A stretch of DNA of 64,000 bases from Rhizobium sp. WYCCWR10014 (GTDB taxonomy: Bacteria > Pseudomonadota > Alphaproteobacteria > Rhizobiales > Rhizobiaceae). Where the stretch lies: the NCBI RefSeq assembly GCF_001657485.1, contig NZ_LXFU01000051.1:483543-547542 (forward strand), read 5' to 3'. The position numbers and the translations under genes were made by a program. Shown here piece after piece: positions 52,081 to 62,412 of this stretch. The notes under the pieces were generated by a model. The model had not been told where the DNA came from. It saw nothing but the letters and a program-made list of their open reading frames with translations, and ran no database searches. The first letter of the stretch is position 1, and each line of letters begins with the position of its first letter.

Positions 52081-53217
52081 ATGTTGGCTTTCGACTCTTC
52101 TGCTACGCCGCCGACAACCGACATCGAGACCAAAAAACAATCGCGTGGGCATGAGAGCTATATCGCCCTTGTCTGGCGCCGGCTGAGGCGCTCCTGGACC
52201 GGCATGGCAGGGCTGGTGCTCGTCGTGCTGCTGCTCGTCATGGCGATCTTTGCCGATTTCTTCGCGCCGATGGACCCGAAGGCGACCGATGTCGGCTTCG
52301 CGCCGCCGCAGATGATGAGCTTCCACGACAAGGACGGCAATTTCGTCTTCCAGCCGCGCGTCTATGCGCTGTCGGATTCCGAAGAGCTCGACCCGGTCAC
52401 CTTCCAGCCGATCGTCGGCATCGACTACGACAACCCGCGGCTGCTCGGCTTCTTCGTCAAGGGCGCTGAATACCGGCTCTTCGGCCTGATCCCGGCCAAC
52501 CGGCACTTCTTCGGCTCGACCGACGGCCAGCCGGTGCATTTCCTCGGCACCGACAAGTTCGGCCGCGACGTGCTGTCGCGTGCGATCATCGGCTCGCGCA
52601 TCTCGCTGACGATCGCCCTGACGGTGGTCTTCATCGTCACCATCATCGGCACGACCGTCGGCATGGTGTCCGGCTATTTCGGCGGCACCTTCGATGTCTG
52701 GCTGCAGCGTTTCGTCGAACTGGTGCTCGCCTTCCCACAGCTGCCGCTCTATCTGGCGCTGACCTCGCTGATCCCGGTGACGGCGCCGACCAACGTCTTC
52801 CTTGCCTTCGTCATCGCGGTGATGTCGGCGCTCGGCTGGGCGCAGATGTCGCGCGAGGTGCGCGGCAAGACGCTTGCGCTCGCCCGCATCGATTATGTCA
52901 GGGCGGCAATGGCCGTCGGCGCGACCGACACGCGCATCATCATGCAGCACATTTTCCCGAATGTGATGAGCCATGTCATCGTCGCGGTGACGCTGCACAT
53001 ACCGAGCGTCGTGCTCTTGGAATCCTTCCTCGGTTTCTTAGGCTTTGCGGTCAAGCCGCCGCTGATTTCCTGGGGCCTGATGCTGCAGGACACGGCGACC
53101 TATTCCGTCATCGGCTCTTATCCCTGGATTCTCTCCCCCGTCGGCTTCGTGCTCGTCACCGTCTTCGCATTCAATGCGCTCGGTGACGGATTGCGCGACG
53201 CGGTCGATCCTTATTGA
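52081..53217 (+). CDS. agpC: Alpha-galactoside ABC transporter permease AgpC
   Basis: 378 residues, OppC/DppC-type. A cytoplasmic N-terminal arm, one helix (GLVLVVLLLVMAIFADFFAP), an extended periplasmic insert of about 110 residues (FVFQPRVYALSDSEELDPV...), then the permease core 'LGTDKFGRDVLSRAIIGSRISL' and the EAA loop 'RIDYVRAAMAVGATDTRIIMQH'. The insert is longer than in standard OppC. Forms the channel with AgpB. Confidence 0.9.
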   Translation: MLAFDSSATPPTTDIETKKQSRGHESYIALVWRRLRRSWTGMAGLVLVVLLLVMAIFADFFAPMDPKATDVGFAPPQMMSFHDKDGNFVFQPRVYALSDSEELDPVTFQPIVGIDYDNPRLLGFFVKGAEYRLFGLIPANRHFFGSTDGQPVHFLGTDKFGRDVLSRAIIGSRISLTIALTVVFIVTIIGTTVGMVSGYFGGTFDVWLQRFVELVLAFPQLPLYLALTSLIPVTAPTNVFLAFVIAVMSALGWAQMSREVRGKTLALARIDYVRAAMAVGATDTRIIMQHIFPNVMSHVIVAVTLHIPSVVLLESFLGFLGFAVKPPLISWGLMLQDTATYSVIGSYPWILSPVGFVLVTVFAFNALGDGLRDAVDPY

Positions 53218-53227
53218 GGTGATTGAT

Positions 53228-54895
<1,668 letters not shown>

Positions 54896-54917
54896 TTGTC
54901 GAATGCCGGAGGTTATA

Positions 54918-56288
54918 ATGGCAGCAAATCCCAAAATCACGTTCATCGGAGCAGGCTCCACCGTCTTCATGAAGAACATCGTCGGCGACGTGTTGCAGCG
55001 TCCGGCCCTGTCGGGTGCGACGATCGCCTTGATGGATCTCAATCCGCAGCGGCTGGAAGAAAGCGCCATCGTCGTCAACAAGCTGATCTCGACGCTCGGC
55101 GTGAAGGCGAAGGCGGAGACCTATTCCGACCAGCGCAAGGCGCTATCGGGCGCCGATTTCGTCGTCGTCGCCTTCCAGATCGGCGGCTATGAACCCTGCA
55201 CGGTCACCGATTTCGAAGTGCCGAAGAAATACGGGCTGCGCCAGACGATCGCCGATACGCTCGGCGTCGGCGGCATCATGCGCGGGCTTCGCACCGTGCC
55301 GCATCTCTGGAAGGTCTGCGAGGACATGCTCGCGGTCTGCCCCGAGGCGATCATGCTGCAATATGTCAACCCGATGGCGATCAACACCTGGGCGATATCG
55401 GAGAAATATCCGACCATTCGCCAGGTTGGCCTCTGCCATTCGGTGCAGGGCACGGCGATGGAGCTCGCCCACGACCTCGACATCCCCTACGAGGAAATCC
55501 GCTACCGGGCGGCCGGCATCAACCACATGGCCTTCTATCTCAAGTTCGAGCATCGCCAGGCCGACGGTTCCTATCGCAACCTCTATCCCGACTTGCTGCG
55601 CGCCTATCGCGAGGGCAGGGCGCCGAAGCCTGGCTGGAACCCGCGCTGCCCGAACAAGGTGCGCTACGAGATGCTGACGCGGCTCGGCTATTTCGTCACC
55701 GAAAGCTCGGAGCATTTCGCCGAATACACGCCCTATTTCATCAAGGAGGGCCGCGACGACCTGATCGAGAAATTCGGCATTCCGCTCGATGAATATCCGA
55801 AGCGCTGCATCGAGCAAATCGAGCGTTGGAAGGGCCAGGCGGAGGCCTATCGCTCGGCCGACAAGATCGAGGTCAAGCCGTCGAAGGAATATGCCTCCTC
55901 GATCATCAACTCGGTCTGGACCGGCGAGCCCTCGGTGATCTACGGCAATGTCCGCAACAACGGCTGCATCACCTCGCTGCCGACCAATTGCGCCGCCGAA
56001 GTGCCCTGCCTCGTCGATGCCTCCGGCATCCAGCCGACCTTCATCGGCGACCTGCCGCCGCAGCTGACGGCGCTGATCCGCACCAATATCAACGTCCAGG
56101 AACTAACGGTGCAGGCTCTGATGACGGAAAATCGCGAGCATATCTATCACGCCGCGATGATGGACCCGCATACGGCCGCCGAACTCGACCTCGACCAGAT
56201 CTGGTCGCTGGTCGACGATCTGCTCGCCACCCATGGTGAGTGGCTGCCCGAATGGGCACGCACGACCCGCAAAGTACAGGCCGCCTGA
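54918..56288 (+). CDS. agaL2: GH4 alpha-galactosidase (AgaL2)
   Basis: 456 residues from ATG 54918, preceded by GGAGGTTATA; ATG 54903 five codons upstream is less likely. GH4 fold: 'ITFIGAGSTVFMKNIVGDVL', 'TLGVGGIMRGLRTVP', 'LQYVNPMAINTWA', 'GLCHSVQGTAMELA' and 'AAGINHMAFYLKFE'. It is diverged from agaL1 at 47218, so they probably prefer different alpha-galactosides or phosphorylated or linkage variants. Last gene of the operon; a strong terminator follows. Confidence 0.9.
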   Translation: MAANPKITFIGAGSTVFMKNIVGDVLQRPALSGATIALMDLNPQRLEESAIVVNKLISTLGVKAKAETYSDQRKALSGADFVVVAFQIGGYEPCTVTDFEVPKKYGLRQTIADTLGVGGIMRGLRTVPHLWKVCEDMLAVCPEAIMLQYVNPMAINTWAISEKYPTIRQVGLCHSVQGTAMELAHDLDIPYEEIRYRAAGINHMAFYLKFEHRQADGSYRNLYPDLLRAYREGRAPKPGWNPRCPNKVRYEMLTRLGYFVTESSEHFAEYTPYFIKEGRDDLIEKFGIPLDEYPKRCIEQIERWKGQAEAYRSADKIEVKPSKEYASSIINSVWTGEPSVIYGNVRNNGCITSLPTNCAAEVPCLVDASGIQPTFIGDLPPQLTALIRTNINVQELTVQALMTENREHIYHAAMMDPHTAAELDLDQIWSLVDDLLATHGEWLPEWARTTRKVQAA

Positions 56289-56318
56289 TCCCCTCTCCCG
56301 GGTGAGGCGTCAAGGAGC

Positions 56319-56348
56319 CCCGCGGTCGCAACAACCGCGGGGCTTTTG
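56319..56348 (+). terminator. Rho-independent terminator of the agp operon
   Basis: CCCCGCGGT-CGCAACA-ACCGCGGGG followed by CTTTTGC: nine perfect GC-rich pairs and a short T-run, 31 bp after the agaL2 stop. Confidence 0.85.
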
Positions 56349-56479
56349 CGTGGGATGAGGCGTAACGGGCCACTCGTTGGTTCGGCTTCTGTCCAGATCG
56401 CACTTTCCCGAACGTGATGAGCCCCGAGCGTAAGCAGTGGTGCCGATATTTTCCGCGCGCGCTGAGTTCTCAAAATTAT

Positions 56480-56495
56480 GGTACTTGAAAGTACC
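56480..56495. promoter_or_regulatory. Palindrome upstream of the small gene at 56540
   Basis: GGTACTT-GA-AAGTACC, seven perfect pairs, 45 bp before the start codon, with A/T-rich flanks. It could be an operator or overlap the promoter. Confidence 0.4.
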
Positions 56496-56539
56496 TAAAA
56501 CGTCCCTATAGTTGAATCCCTTGGAGAGGGAATCGGCCA

Positions 56540-56761
56540 ATGGACTTCGCACTCCTTTTCAACCTGTTCCGGAAGCCCAAGCAGTCCAACGTCACTGACG
56601 TCACGCTCTGGCACAAGCACGACACACTCCTGCCGGTGCCACTCGTCGACGCCGCCGCCCGAAACCCGTCGGGACAAATCTGGCGCCGGCTAAACGGTGT
56701 GCAATGGGAATATAAGCAGGACCCCGAAACGATTGAAGAATACGATGCTCGACAATATTGA
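56540..56761 (+). CDS. Small hypothetical protein
   Basis: 73 residues; GAGAGGGA lies about 9-16 bp before ATG 56540, a moderate site. It is rich in polar and aromatic residues (FALLFNLFRKPKQSN at the start, VQWEYKQDPETIEEYDARQY at the end) with no signal peptide or known domain. Separated from the agp terminator by its own upstream palindrome. No family recognised. Confidence 0.5.
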   Translation: MDFALLFNLFRKPKQSNVTDVTLWHKHDTLLPVPLVDAAARNPSGQIWRRLNGVQWEYKQDPETIEEYDARQY

Positions 56762-57042
56762 GGCTTAAAGCCCAACCGTCGCAGTGAAATTTGTCATAAC
56801 GGATCTTTTCCGAGTGATCATCGTCGTCGGGTACACCAGCGCGCACAGGTGACTCGGCGGTGGCTTCGCCCCTGACGAATGACGTCATAGCCGCCATGGC
56901 GAGAGGCCGCGCTGCGGGCGCCACAACGAGGTCCGACAGCAGCGATATCAGATCCGGACAATACGAACGCGACATTAGCCGGCGCCGGGGGAAGTGATTC
57001 CGTTGTCACCAACCTGCTGTTCGGTCTGGCATTTTGAAGTCG
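56762..57042. other. Intergenic, no supported gene
   Basis: About 280 bp with only motif-free leftward frames. Confidence 0.4.
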
Positions 57043-57403
57043 ATGCGCAAGCGAACCGGCTGTTTCTACTGCTCCTGGCCGGGCTGGTTCTCTTATCAGC
57101 ATCTGTCGGCGCAGAGCAATTTGTCGGCAGAGCTTCGGTCATCGACGGCGACAGGATTGAGATCGCCGGACAGCGGATCCGGCTGATGGGATCGATGCTC
57201 CGCAAAGCTGGCAGGCCCGTCGCGACGCGGCAGGGAGGCCGTACTACTGCGGCAAGGATGCCGCGTTCGTAATAGGAACGTTCCTGCGGCAACCTGATAT
57301 TCCCGTTCCGGCGTGGAGGATTTGGCATGCCTACGATTTTGTACCGAAACGATCAGGAGCCGCTTCATACGATCGCGAAGTGGGCATGGTGCATCTCCTC
57401 TGA
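57043..57403 (+). pseudogene. Frameshifted SNase-like (thermonuclease) gene
   Basis: Piecing frames together gives a staphylococcal-nuclease-family protein. The ATG at 57043 opens in one frame; the signal peptide (LFLLLLAGLVLLSASVGAE) and 'FVGRASVIDGDRIEIAGQRIRL' lie in a second; after about 57189 the frame shifts again and continues 'IDAPQSWQARRDAAGRPYYC', 'GKDAAFVIGTFLRQPDI' and on to a TGA at 57401-57403. At least two indels, each restoring family motifs on the far side. The intact form would be an exported nuclease. Recent decay, since the reading is otherwise clean. Confidence 0.72.
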
Positions 57404-57466
57404 CCGACAATAAGAATATGTCGGCTACATTGAGTTCGGTCGGAGGATCAACGGGGCCTCACGCTT

Positions 57467-57850
57467 TCAGTGGAAGGTGTGCCCGCTCGCAACGCGATTC
57501 GTTCTTGGGCGAGCGTTCTTGGCTGCCATGGACAACGCATCAACTATTCTTTCAGGACCCGCCGGCTTGGTGACGACAGGTCGCTCCTCCGGGCTCGCGA
57601 TAAGGTCGGGGTTCATGGTGAAATACACCACCCCAAGTCCGAATCCGGAAAACAGCGCGCGGGCAATGGACGGTCCGGTGATTCCATCCCCAAGCCGGAC
57701 GTCGATGATGGCGATGTCTGCTTCGGAGCCGAGCTGCAGAGCCTCCGACATGTTCCCCGCGATGCCTGTGATTTCGAATCCGGCGTCGATCGCGACGTCC
57801 TCAATCACCAGAGCGATTCCCGGTTCGTCTTCGACGATGAGCAGGCGCAT
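57467..57850 (-). CDS. Stand-alone response-regulator receiver
   Basis: 127 residues; GGAGACGAAAC precedes ATG 57848-57850. A receiver domain with the acidic pair at 7-9 (IVEDEPGIALVIED), Asp50 (AIIDVRL), Thr in 'VVYFTMNP' and Lys in 'VVTKPA', ending in a short basic tail. No output domain. Small receivers of this kind are common in rhizobial stress-response systems. No kinase gene is adjacent. Confidence 0.87.
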   Translation of the reverse strand: MRLLIVEDEPGIALVIEDVAIDAGFEITGIAGNMSEALQLGSEADIAIIDVRLGDGITGPSIARALFSGFGLGVVYFTMNPDLIASPEERPVVTKPAGPERIVDALSMAAKNARPRTNRVASGHTFH

Positions 57851-58021
57851 GTTTCGTCTCCAGGGCGGCTACAGAATCGGCGAGGCGCTCTCTGGCGTCG
57901 CCAATCGAAAAACACTTCCTACCACAGGCGGTTCCACGTGTAGGACTTGAGTCTGAAGCATCCCCAACTAAGGTCCGAACAAGGTCCGGGCGGTCGTCCA
58001 ATCTGACATATTCGCATGACG

Positions 58022-58303
58022 CTATTCTTTATTGTCCATCAACTTCTCGGAAAGATGGTGTAGCAAGGTGTCATGGTTCGGTGAACTCTGGAGTGCATCG
58101 ACAGCCGCAGCGAGGGCAAATTGCCCGCGACAGCTCTGAATGTCGCAATGATGCTGAGAACACCATTCCGTCACCGCATCAACGACAAGTTCGATATCAT
58201 TATCGGAAAGGGAGGTTAGTGCTTGAAACATTTTTGCGGTCCATTGATCTGTGGACGAGGCTAATTTGGATCGATCACCATACGAGTAAGATTGCCGCGA
58301 CAT
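58022..58303 (-). CDS. Small hypothetical protein, rhizobial family
   Basis: 93 residues. The C-terminal two-thirds (SDNDIELVVDAVTEWCSQHH, CDIQSCRGQFALAAAV) resembles a helical family of small proteins seen in several rhizobia, often near receivers; function unknown. The ribosome site before ATG 58303 is weak, and an internal ATG (MFQALTSLS) is an alternative. It lies about 170 bp upstream of the receiver gene on the same strand. Confidence 0.55.
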   Translation of the reverse strand: MSRQSYSYGDRSKLASSTDQWTAKMFQALTSLSDNDIELVVDAVTEWCSQHHCDIQSCRGQFALAAAVDALQSSPNHDTLLHHLSEKLMDNKE

Positions 58304-58844
58304 ATGAAGATCGGAAGTAAGCCACGCTTGCTGCGGCAGCCAGGGTCATAAGCGTCGTCCCTTGGACTCCTTCTTTCCAGATGCCATCTCCGAATATCTA
58401 TTGGACTAGTGTCGTCGATCCATCCTGAACATCAGATGAAGGGGCCACGGGGAAGGGAAAGTATGCTCAATCACACCAGTCGTTACGCTACTTCGGCCTG
58501 CACGTCTTGGCGAAGCCTTCTTTGAGCAGCTTCTTGCCAATTTCTTCACCGTTAGTTCGGTAGTGATGATGAGCGGCCGGTGCGTTGGTGTCTTGTCACC
58601 GCGCAGCTGATTAAACGCGCAACCTTTTTTCAGCCAGTAGCTCCAGCAGCCGGCCCTTGGCGATCAGCACCAGCTTCCGTTCCAGGCAATTGGAGAAAAA
58701 AAGCCCCGCCTTAGGTAGGACGGGGCTAGTCTGGGTTGCGGCGGGCCGCACATTGAAGTGTAGGTGGCTGCCTTATCAAATCTCTGCACGACCCGACTCC
58801 TTACGATCGGCCGAGCTAAATTGTTCCCGTGCCGGACAGATTTT
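58304..58844. other. Intergenic, decayed sequence and a terminator
   Basis: About 540 bp without a supported gene. A leftward frame at about 58488-58580 (HYRTNGEEIGKKLLKEGF, then stop) looks like the tail of a secreted enzyme but is too short to name. The only clear element is the hairpin at 58702-58727. Confidence 0.4.
58696..58727 (-). terminator. Rho-independent terminator, leftward
   Basis: On the complement: AGCCCCG - 12-nt loop - CGGGGCT followed by TTTTTTT. A classical terminator, but no gene ends just upstream of it; it may end a short RNA transcribed leftward from about 58800. Confidence 0.65.
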
Positions 58845-59153
58845 TTATCCGCCTTTCGGCCGGCCATGTAGTTCCAGCAGTTTCTGATATTGTTCCTCGA
58901 CCCTCCGGCACGCCTCCCGCGTCGTTACTCGGCCGCCAACTCGGAAGACAGCGGCCGAACTGATAGGGGTAATGCCGCGCCGGGTGTGAGCGAAATGCCG
59001 CGCATTGTCACGGACCACTGGTCGTGATCGCCGCCCCAACACTTCCACCGCCGGTAATACATCAAAGGACGCCCCGATCGTCCTTTGAGCAATCTGGCAG
59101 AAGCGCATCGCTAGGACTAAGCTGTACGGGTTCGTGTTTTGGAGCAGTGCCAT
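58845..59153 (-). pseudogene. Decayed DnaA-domain-IV-like HTH protein
   Basis: The leftward frame from ATG 59153 to the stop at 58845 (102 residues) aligns by eye with the C-terminal DNA-binding domain of DnaA-like proteins: 'RRSRPVVRDNARHFAHTR' and 'VFRVGGRVTTREACRRVEE' recall RRT..VVRPRQ...AKT and GRRFGGRDHTTV..A.RKIEE. Key residues around the basic loop are changed, so it is probably a remnant. Similar small DnaA-C proteins exist in rhizobia. The assignment is weak and the 58845-59744 frame is not one protein. Confidence 0.35.
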
Positions 59154-59460
59154 GGAACTGGTGAATACTGCCTGCACAAGCTTGGAAGCTTTGTTTACAA
59201 CACTTACTATCTGAATGGTGGGGCAGTGGCGCTCAGTTTCGCCATTTCCATTGCCTTGGTTCTGACGGTTTTCGCGGTGGAACTCACCTATGTGGAGTTC
59301 GGCAATTCCGGGTTCCGTCGGGTTCTCTTCGAACGCAGCAAATCCACAATCACCGACATCGTCTATTTCGTCCTTCAGGCGACTGGTGCAAAGCTCGGTC
59401 TGGACCGCGACTACTTCAACCAAACCGATCCGTTCCGCGCAAGCATCGCCACAGAAATCC
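59152..59460 (+). pseudogene. Broken membrane-protein gene (sterol-desaturase-like N-terminus)
   Basis: ATG 59152 starts MELVNTACTSLEALFTTLTI-stop; shifting by one base, the sequence continues with a membrane helix (GGAVALSFAISIALVLTVFAVEL) and 'GFRRVLFERSKSTITDIVYF', which resembles the start of fatty-acid/sterol desaturase-family proteins. The His-box region is absent. So a frameshift and 3' truncation; the part after about 59460 does not look like the same gene. Confidence 0.4.
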
Positions 59461-59570
59461 GTTTCTTCCAACGCGCGGGGCAAGCTGCCAGGGCCAAGCG
59501 CCGCATAAGCCCTATAAGCGGAAAACCTGCCTCGCCGCAGGGACTGTCGGGCCCGGAAAAGCGCCGGTAG

Positions 59571-60092
59571 CGCGAAGCTGGCATCGCTCTGTTGTGATAA
59601 GCGGCAGCTTTCGGGAATCCACGAACTAGCTCCAAATGACGGAAATGGGTCGATTCCAGCCGCCGCTTCCGCTCCAACAAACCCGGGTTTAATGCGTTGA
59701 TGTGGAGCCGATCGCAAAGCCGTTGGAAAGGCCGCCGAATTCATAAATACCCGTGCAGAAACCTATAGCCGATAGACTTGCCCCTCGGGGGCTCAAACAT
59801 ATCAACATGCTCGGTCGATACGCATTCACACCGCCGGATTTCGTCGCAGGCGGGGAACTCCGACCGCTGCGCGATCCATCAATCCCGAATCTCAGTCTCC
59901 ACCGGCTCCGATCTTGCCGAGACCGTGGACGCGATCGGCAGCATCGACGTCAGCGTCCGGGTGGAGCTCGTCTGATCGTTACGGCGGACGAAAAGAACAT
60001 CTTCGGTGATGGTTGCGAGGCACCAACCCGCGAATGTGCCATTCATGTGATCTGCTCCATGGCTCTGACCGGCCCCTGGACACCGCCTGCCG
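59571..60092. other. Intergenic, no supported gene
   Basis: About 520 bp. A short rightward frame ends at 59975 (STGSDLAETVDAIGSIDVSV) without a recognisable start; nothing else is seen. It may contain further gene remnants. Confidence 0.4.
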
Positions 60093-62090
60093 CTAAATCC
60101 CGGGGGGCGCGGCTGCTATGCCTGTCTTGTTCGAGGACCGCCTGGTACGAATCTTGCGCGCAGGCGTCATCAATGATGGTGGTGCATCGGCAAGTGCCTC
60201 GCGGGCAGCCGAGGTCAAGTTTGTGGCAACGAAATCTGCCTCCCCAAGCGCGGGCGGTTGCCTTTCCTTCTGGTTTTCCACCCAAAGGACCGCGCCGACG
60301 CGAATGGCTGGGTATATGCGCTTGAACCGACGAACAAGTATAGTGGCGTGCCTTGCCGAGTCCTCGTTGAGGAAGCAAACGACGATGGCGTTCGATTGTT
60401 TCGGAACGAGGCTCATGGCGCGGCGATTGGGGATGTCAGAATGCCTCGCTGCGACCACCTCGGCTCCTTGTACCTGAAGAATCTGGGCAAGCATCGCAGC
60501 CGACGCGTCGTCGAGCGGGCCCCTGCCTCCGACGCAAAAGACGGTCTTGCCCCGTCCGTCAGGTAGTTCGCTCTCATCCCCATTCCCTTCCTTGGGGGGG
60601 CTGGGCCGACCTGCCGCTGGCTTCTCCTTCTGTTCCTCTTCTTCTTCTTCCTCTTCCTGCTCTTCTTCCTGCGCGATTTCCGCGAGGTTCGAGACCAGCG
60701 TGATGGCGGTCCCGAACACCTGTTCCATCTGCTCGGCGGTCAAGACGCCTCGACGCCTATCCTTCTCCGCGAGGAGAAGGGCAGGAATGGCAACCTTGCC
60801 ATAGTAATCCTCCAGATAGTCCTCCTCGAGGAATTCCTCAGCGTAATCGGTCGCCTCATCGGGATCGCCGGCGAGAAGCCGCTGGTACAGCCGCTCCTTG
60901 GGATCGAGCACCGGGTCACTACCAAAAACGACCTCAAGGAACTCGAACTGCGGGACATACCGGCCCAACACTGCCAGACACACGGTCAGCGGCGTGGACA
61001 GCACAAGACCGACTGGTCCCCACAGCCATGCCCAAAAAATCGCCGCGACGATGATTGCCAGCGGAGAAAGGCCGGTACGAGAACCATAGAGCCAGGGCTC
61101 GATGACGTTGTTGCTGGTCAATTCCAGCACGAGGAAGATGGCCCCAACCCAAAGAACAAGGCTCCAGCCAGGGTCAACTGCAAAGGCCAGGAACAGCGGC
61201 AGAACCGTCGCGATGACAGGCCCTATATAAGGGACAAATCGAAGCACGATGGCTAGCATCCCCCAAAGCGCTGGATTTGGAATGCCAACCGCCCATAGTC
61301 CGAGCGCCAATGGTACGCCGTAGGCGCAGTTCACCACCAGCTGCATAAGAAGATACCGCGCGACGCGGCTACCTGCCTCCTGGATGGCTTCTGTTGTGCG
61401 ATGCAGATCGCCATAGCCAACGAGCCGGATAAAGCGATCGCGAAGCTCTTCCCGCTCTAAAAGCATGAATATTACGACGACGATGATCAAGCCCAATGAG
61501 GCGATGGGGCCGAGCAGAGGACCAATCAGGCTAGTCAGCGTTTCAATTGGTCTACTAGGCGCGAATATCTCAACGAGCACGGGCTCCCTTGGTGTTGATC
61601 CGGTACCTGGAGCAACTGGGCGCTCCCCGGCGTTGCTGAGCTCACGACCGACGCTCTCAACGACTGATGTCAGGCGCCGCACAATACCGCTATCCGTTCC
61701 ACTTTCATGGAGAGACCGAATTTTTGCTATGATGTTGCCCTGGTAGGCCGGAAGGTTCTGGGCGACTTCGGCTACGTGTCCCGCTACGACAAGCCCGAAC
61801 AGGACGAGAACAAGAAAAGCGATCACGACGGTGACGATGACCGCCGGAATACGCGGCATGCCAAGCTTTCGAAGACGAGAGGATATGGGAGCCAACGCGA
61901 ACGTCAAAAGGACTGCGATGGCTAGCGGAAGAAGTACATTCTTGCCGAAATACAGAATGGCAATAACAGCGAGTACACTCGCGAAGGCAGGCATGCGTGA
62001 AGGGGCGGATGGCGAGGTCGAATAGACGCGGCGGGGGCCGAGGTCATTTTCCAATTCCGCCTCCGTGATCTTGGCGTCGCTCGAAGACAT
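60093..62090 (-). CDS. AI-2E family transporter with soluble C-terminal extension
   Basis: About 665 residues from ATG 62088-62090; ATG 62150 is 20 codons upstream. Residues about 35-390 are the PerM/AI-2E fold with seven to eight helices ('VLAVIAILYFGKNVLLPLAIAVL', 'MLAIVLRFVPYIGPVIATVL', 'AIFLVLELTSNNVIEPWLYG' , 'LSTPLTVCLAVLGRYVPQ'). After it come about 270 extra residues: an acidic helix set, a poly-Glu run, and a Rossmann-like soluble part ('GKTVFCVGGRGPLDDASAAML'). Standard family members stop near residue 360-380. Substrate unknown. Confidence 0.85.
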   Translation of the reverse strand: MSSSDAKITEAELENDLGPRRVYSTSPSAPSRMPAFASVLAVIAILYFGKNVLLPLAIAVLLTFALAPISSRLRKLGMPRIPAVIVTVVIAFLVLVLFGLVVAGHVAEVAQNLPAYQGNIIAKIRSLHESGTDSGIVRRLTSVVESVGRELSNAGERPVAPGTGSTPREPVLVEIFAPSRPIETLTSLIGPLLGPIASLGLIIVVVIFMLLEREELRDRFIRLVGYGDLHRTTEAIQEAGSRVARYLLMQLVVNCAYGVPLALGLWAVGIPNPALWGMLAIVLRFVPYIGPVIATVLPLFLAFAVDPGWSLVLWVGAIFLVLELTSNNVIEPWLYGSRTGLSPLAIIVAAIFWAWLWGPVGLVLSTPLTVCLAVLGRYVPQFEFLEVVFGSDPVLDPKERLYQRLLAGDPDEATDYAEEFLEEDYLEDYYGKVAIPALLLAEKDRRRGVLTAEQMEQVFGTAITLVSNLAEIAQEEEQEEEEEEEEQKEKPAAGRPSPPKEGNGDESELPDGRGKTVFCVGGRGPLDDASAAMLAQILQVQGAEVVAARHSDIPNRRAMSLVPKQSNAIVVCFLNEDSARHATILVRRFKRIYPAIRVGAVLWVENQKERQPPALGEADFVATNLTSAAREALADAPPSLMTPARKIRTRRSSNKTGIAAAPPGI
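60622..60669. repeat. Poly-Glu-coding low-complexity tract
   Basis: A pyrimidine-rich run (TTCCTCTTCTTCTTCTTCC and similar) that codes a run of Glu/Gln/Lys inside the AI-2E protein. Prone to length change. Confidence 0.7.
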
Positions 62091-62412
62091 CGATGTGTCG
62101 GTCGCTCTCACCAAGTCTTTGGAAGTTAGGGCGCAGATCGGCCTCGGCAATGGTGACGGACCTTCCTCGACGGGCTTTAGGGCAACGCTCCGAAAAACAG
62201 CCCCCTCGTTTGGGCCATGTCGCCGATCGCAACTTGCTGTAGGCCAGTTCCTTAGCCACTCGTGCTGTTGCGTGCGCCTCTACCGCTGCCGGAAATGGGC
62301 GCTGCAGCATTCCTTCAATCCCGCTCCGAGCCAATGGGACCTTTTACGGTAGAACACGCGGCATCGCCCGGCTATAAGGTTCCAAGCCACGTTGGCCTTT
62401 TAGCGGTAACCG
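62091..62412. other. Divergent intergenic region
   Basis: About 320 bp between the leftward AI-2E gene and the rightward penicillin-binding protein; contains both promoters. The in-frame start of the AI-2E gene at 62150 falls here. Confidence 0.45.

Noticed and set aside
58488..58580. Tail of a secreted enzyme (HYRTNGEEIGKKLLKEGF)
   Set aside because: Too short and without an upstream frame; cannot be told from chance.
58845..59744. Single leftward 299-codon gene
   Set aside because: Parts are unlike each other; only the 3' third resembles a protein family, so it was split and called a remnant.
60622..60669. CRISPR-like or tandem-repeat array
   Set aside because: It is a coding poly-Glu tract; no spaced repeats occur there or elsewhere in the window.
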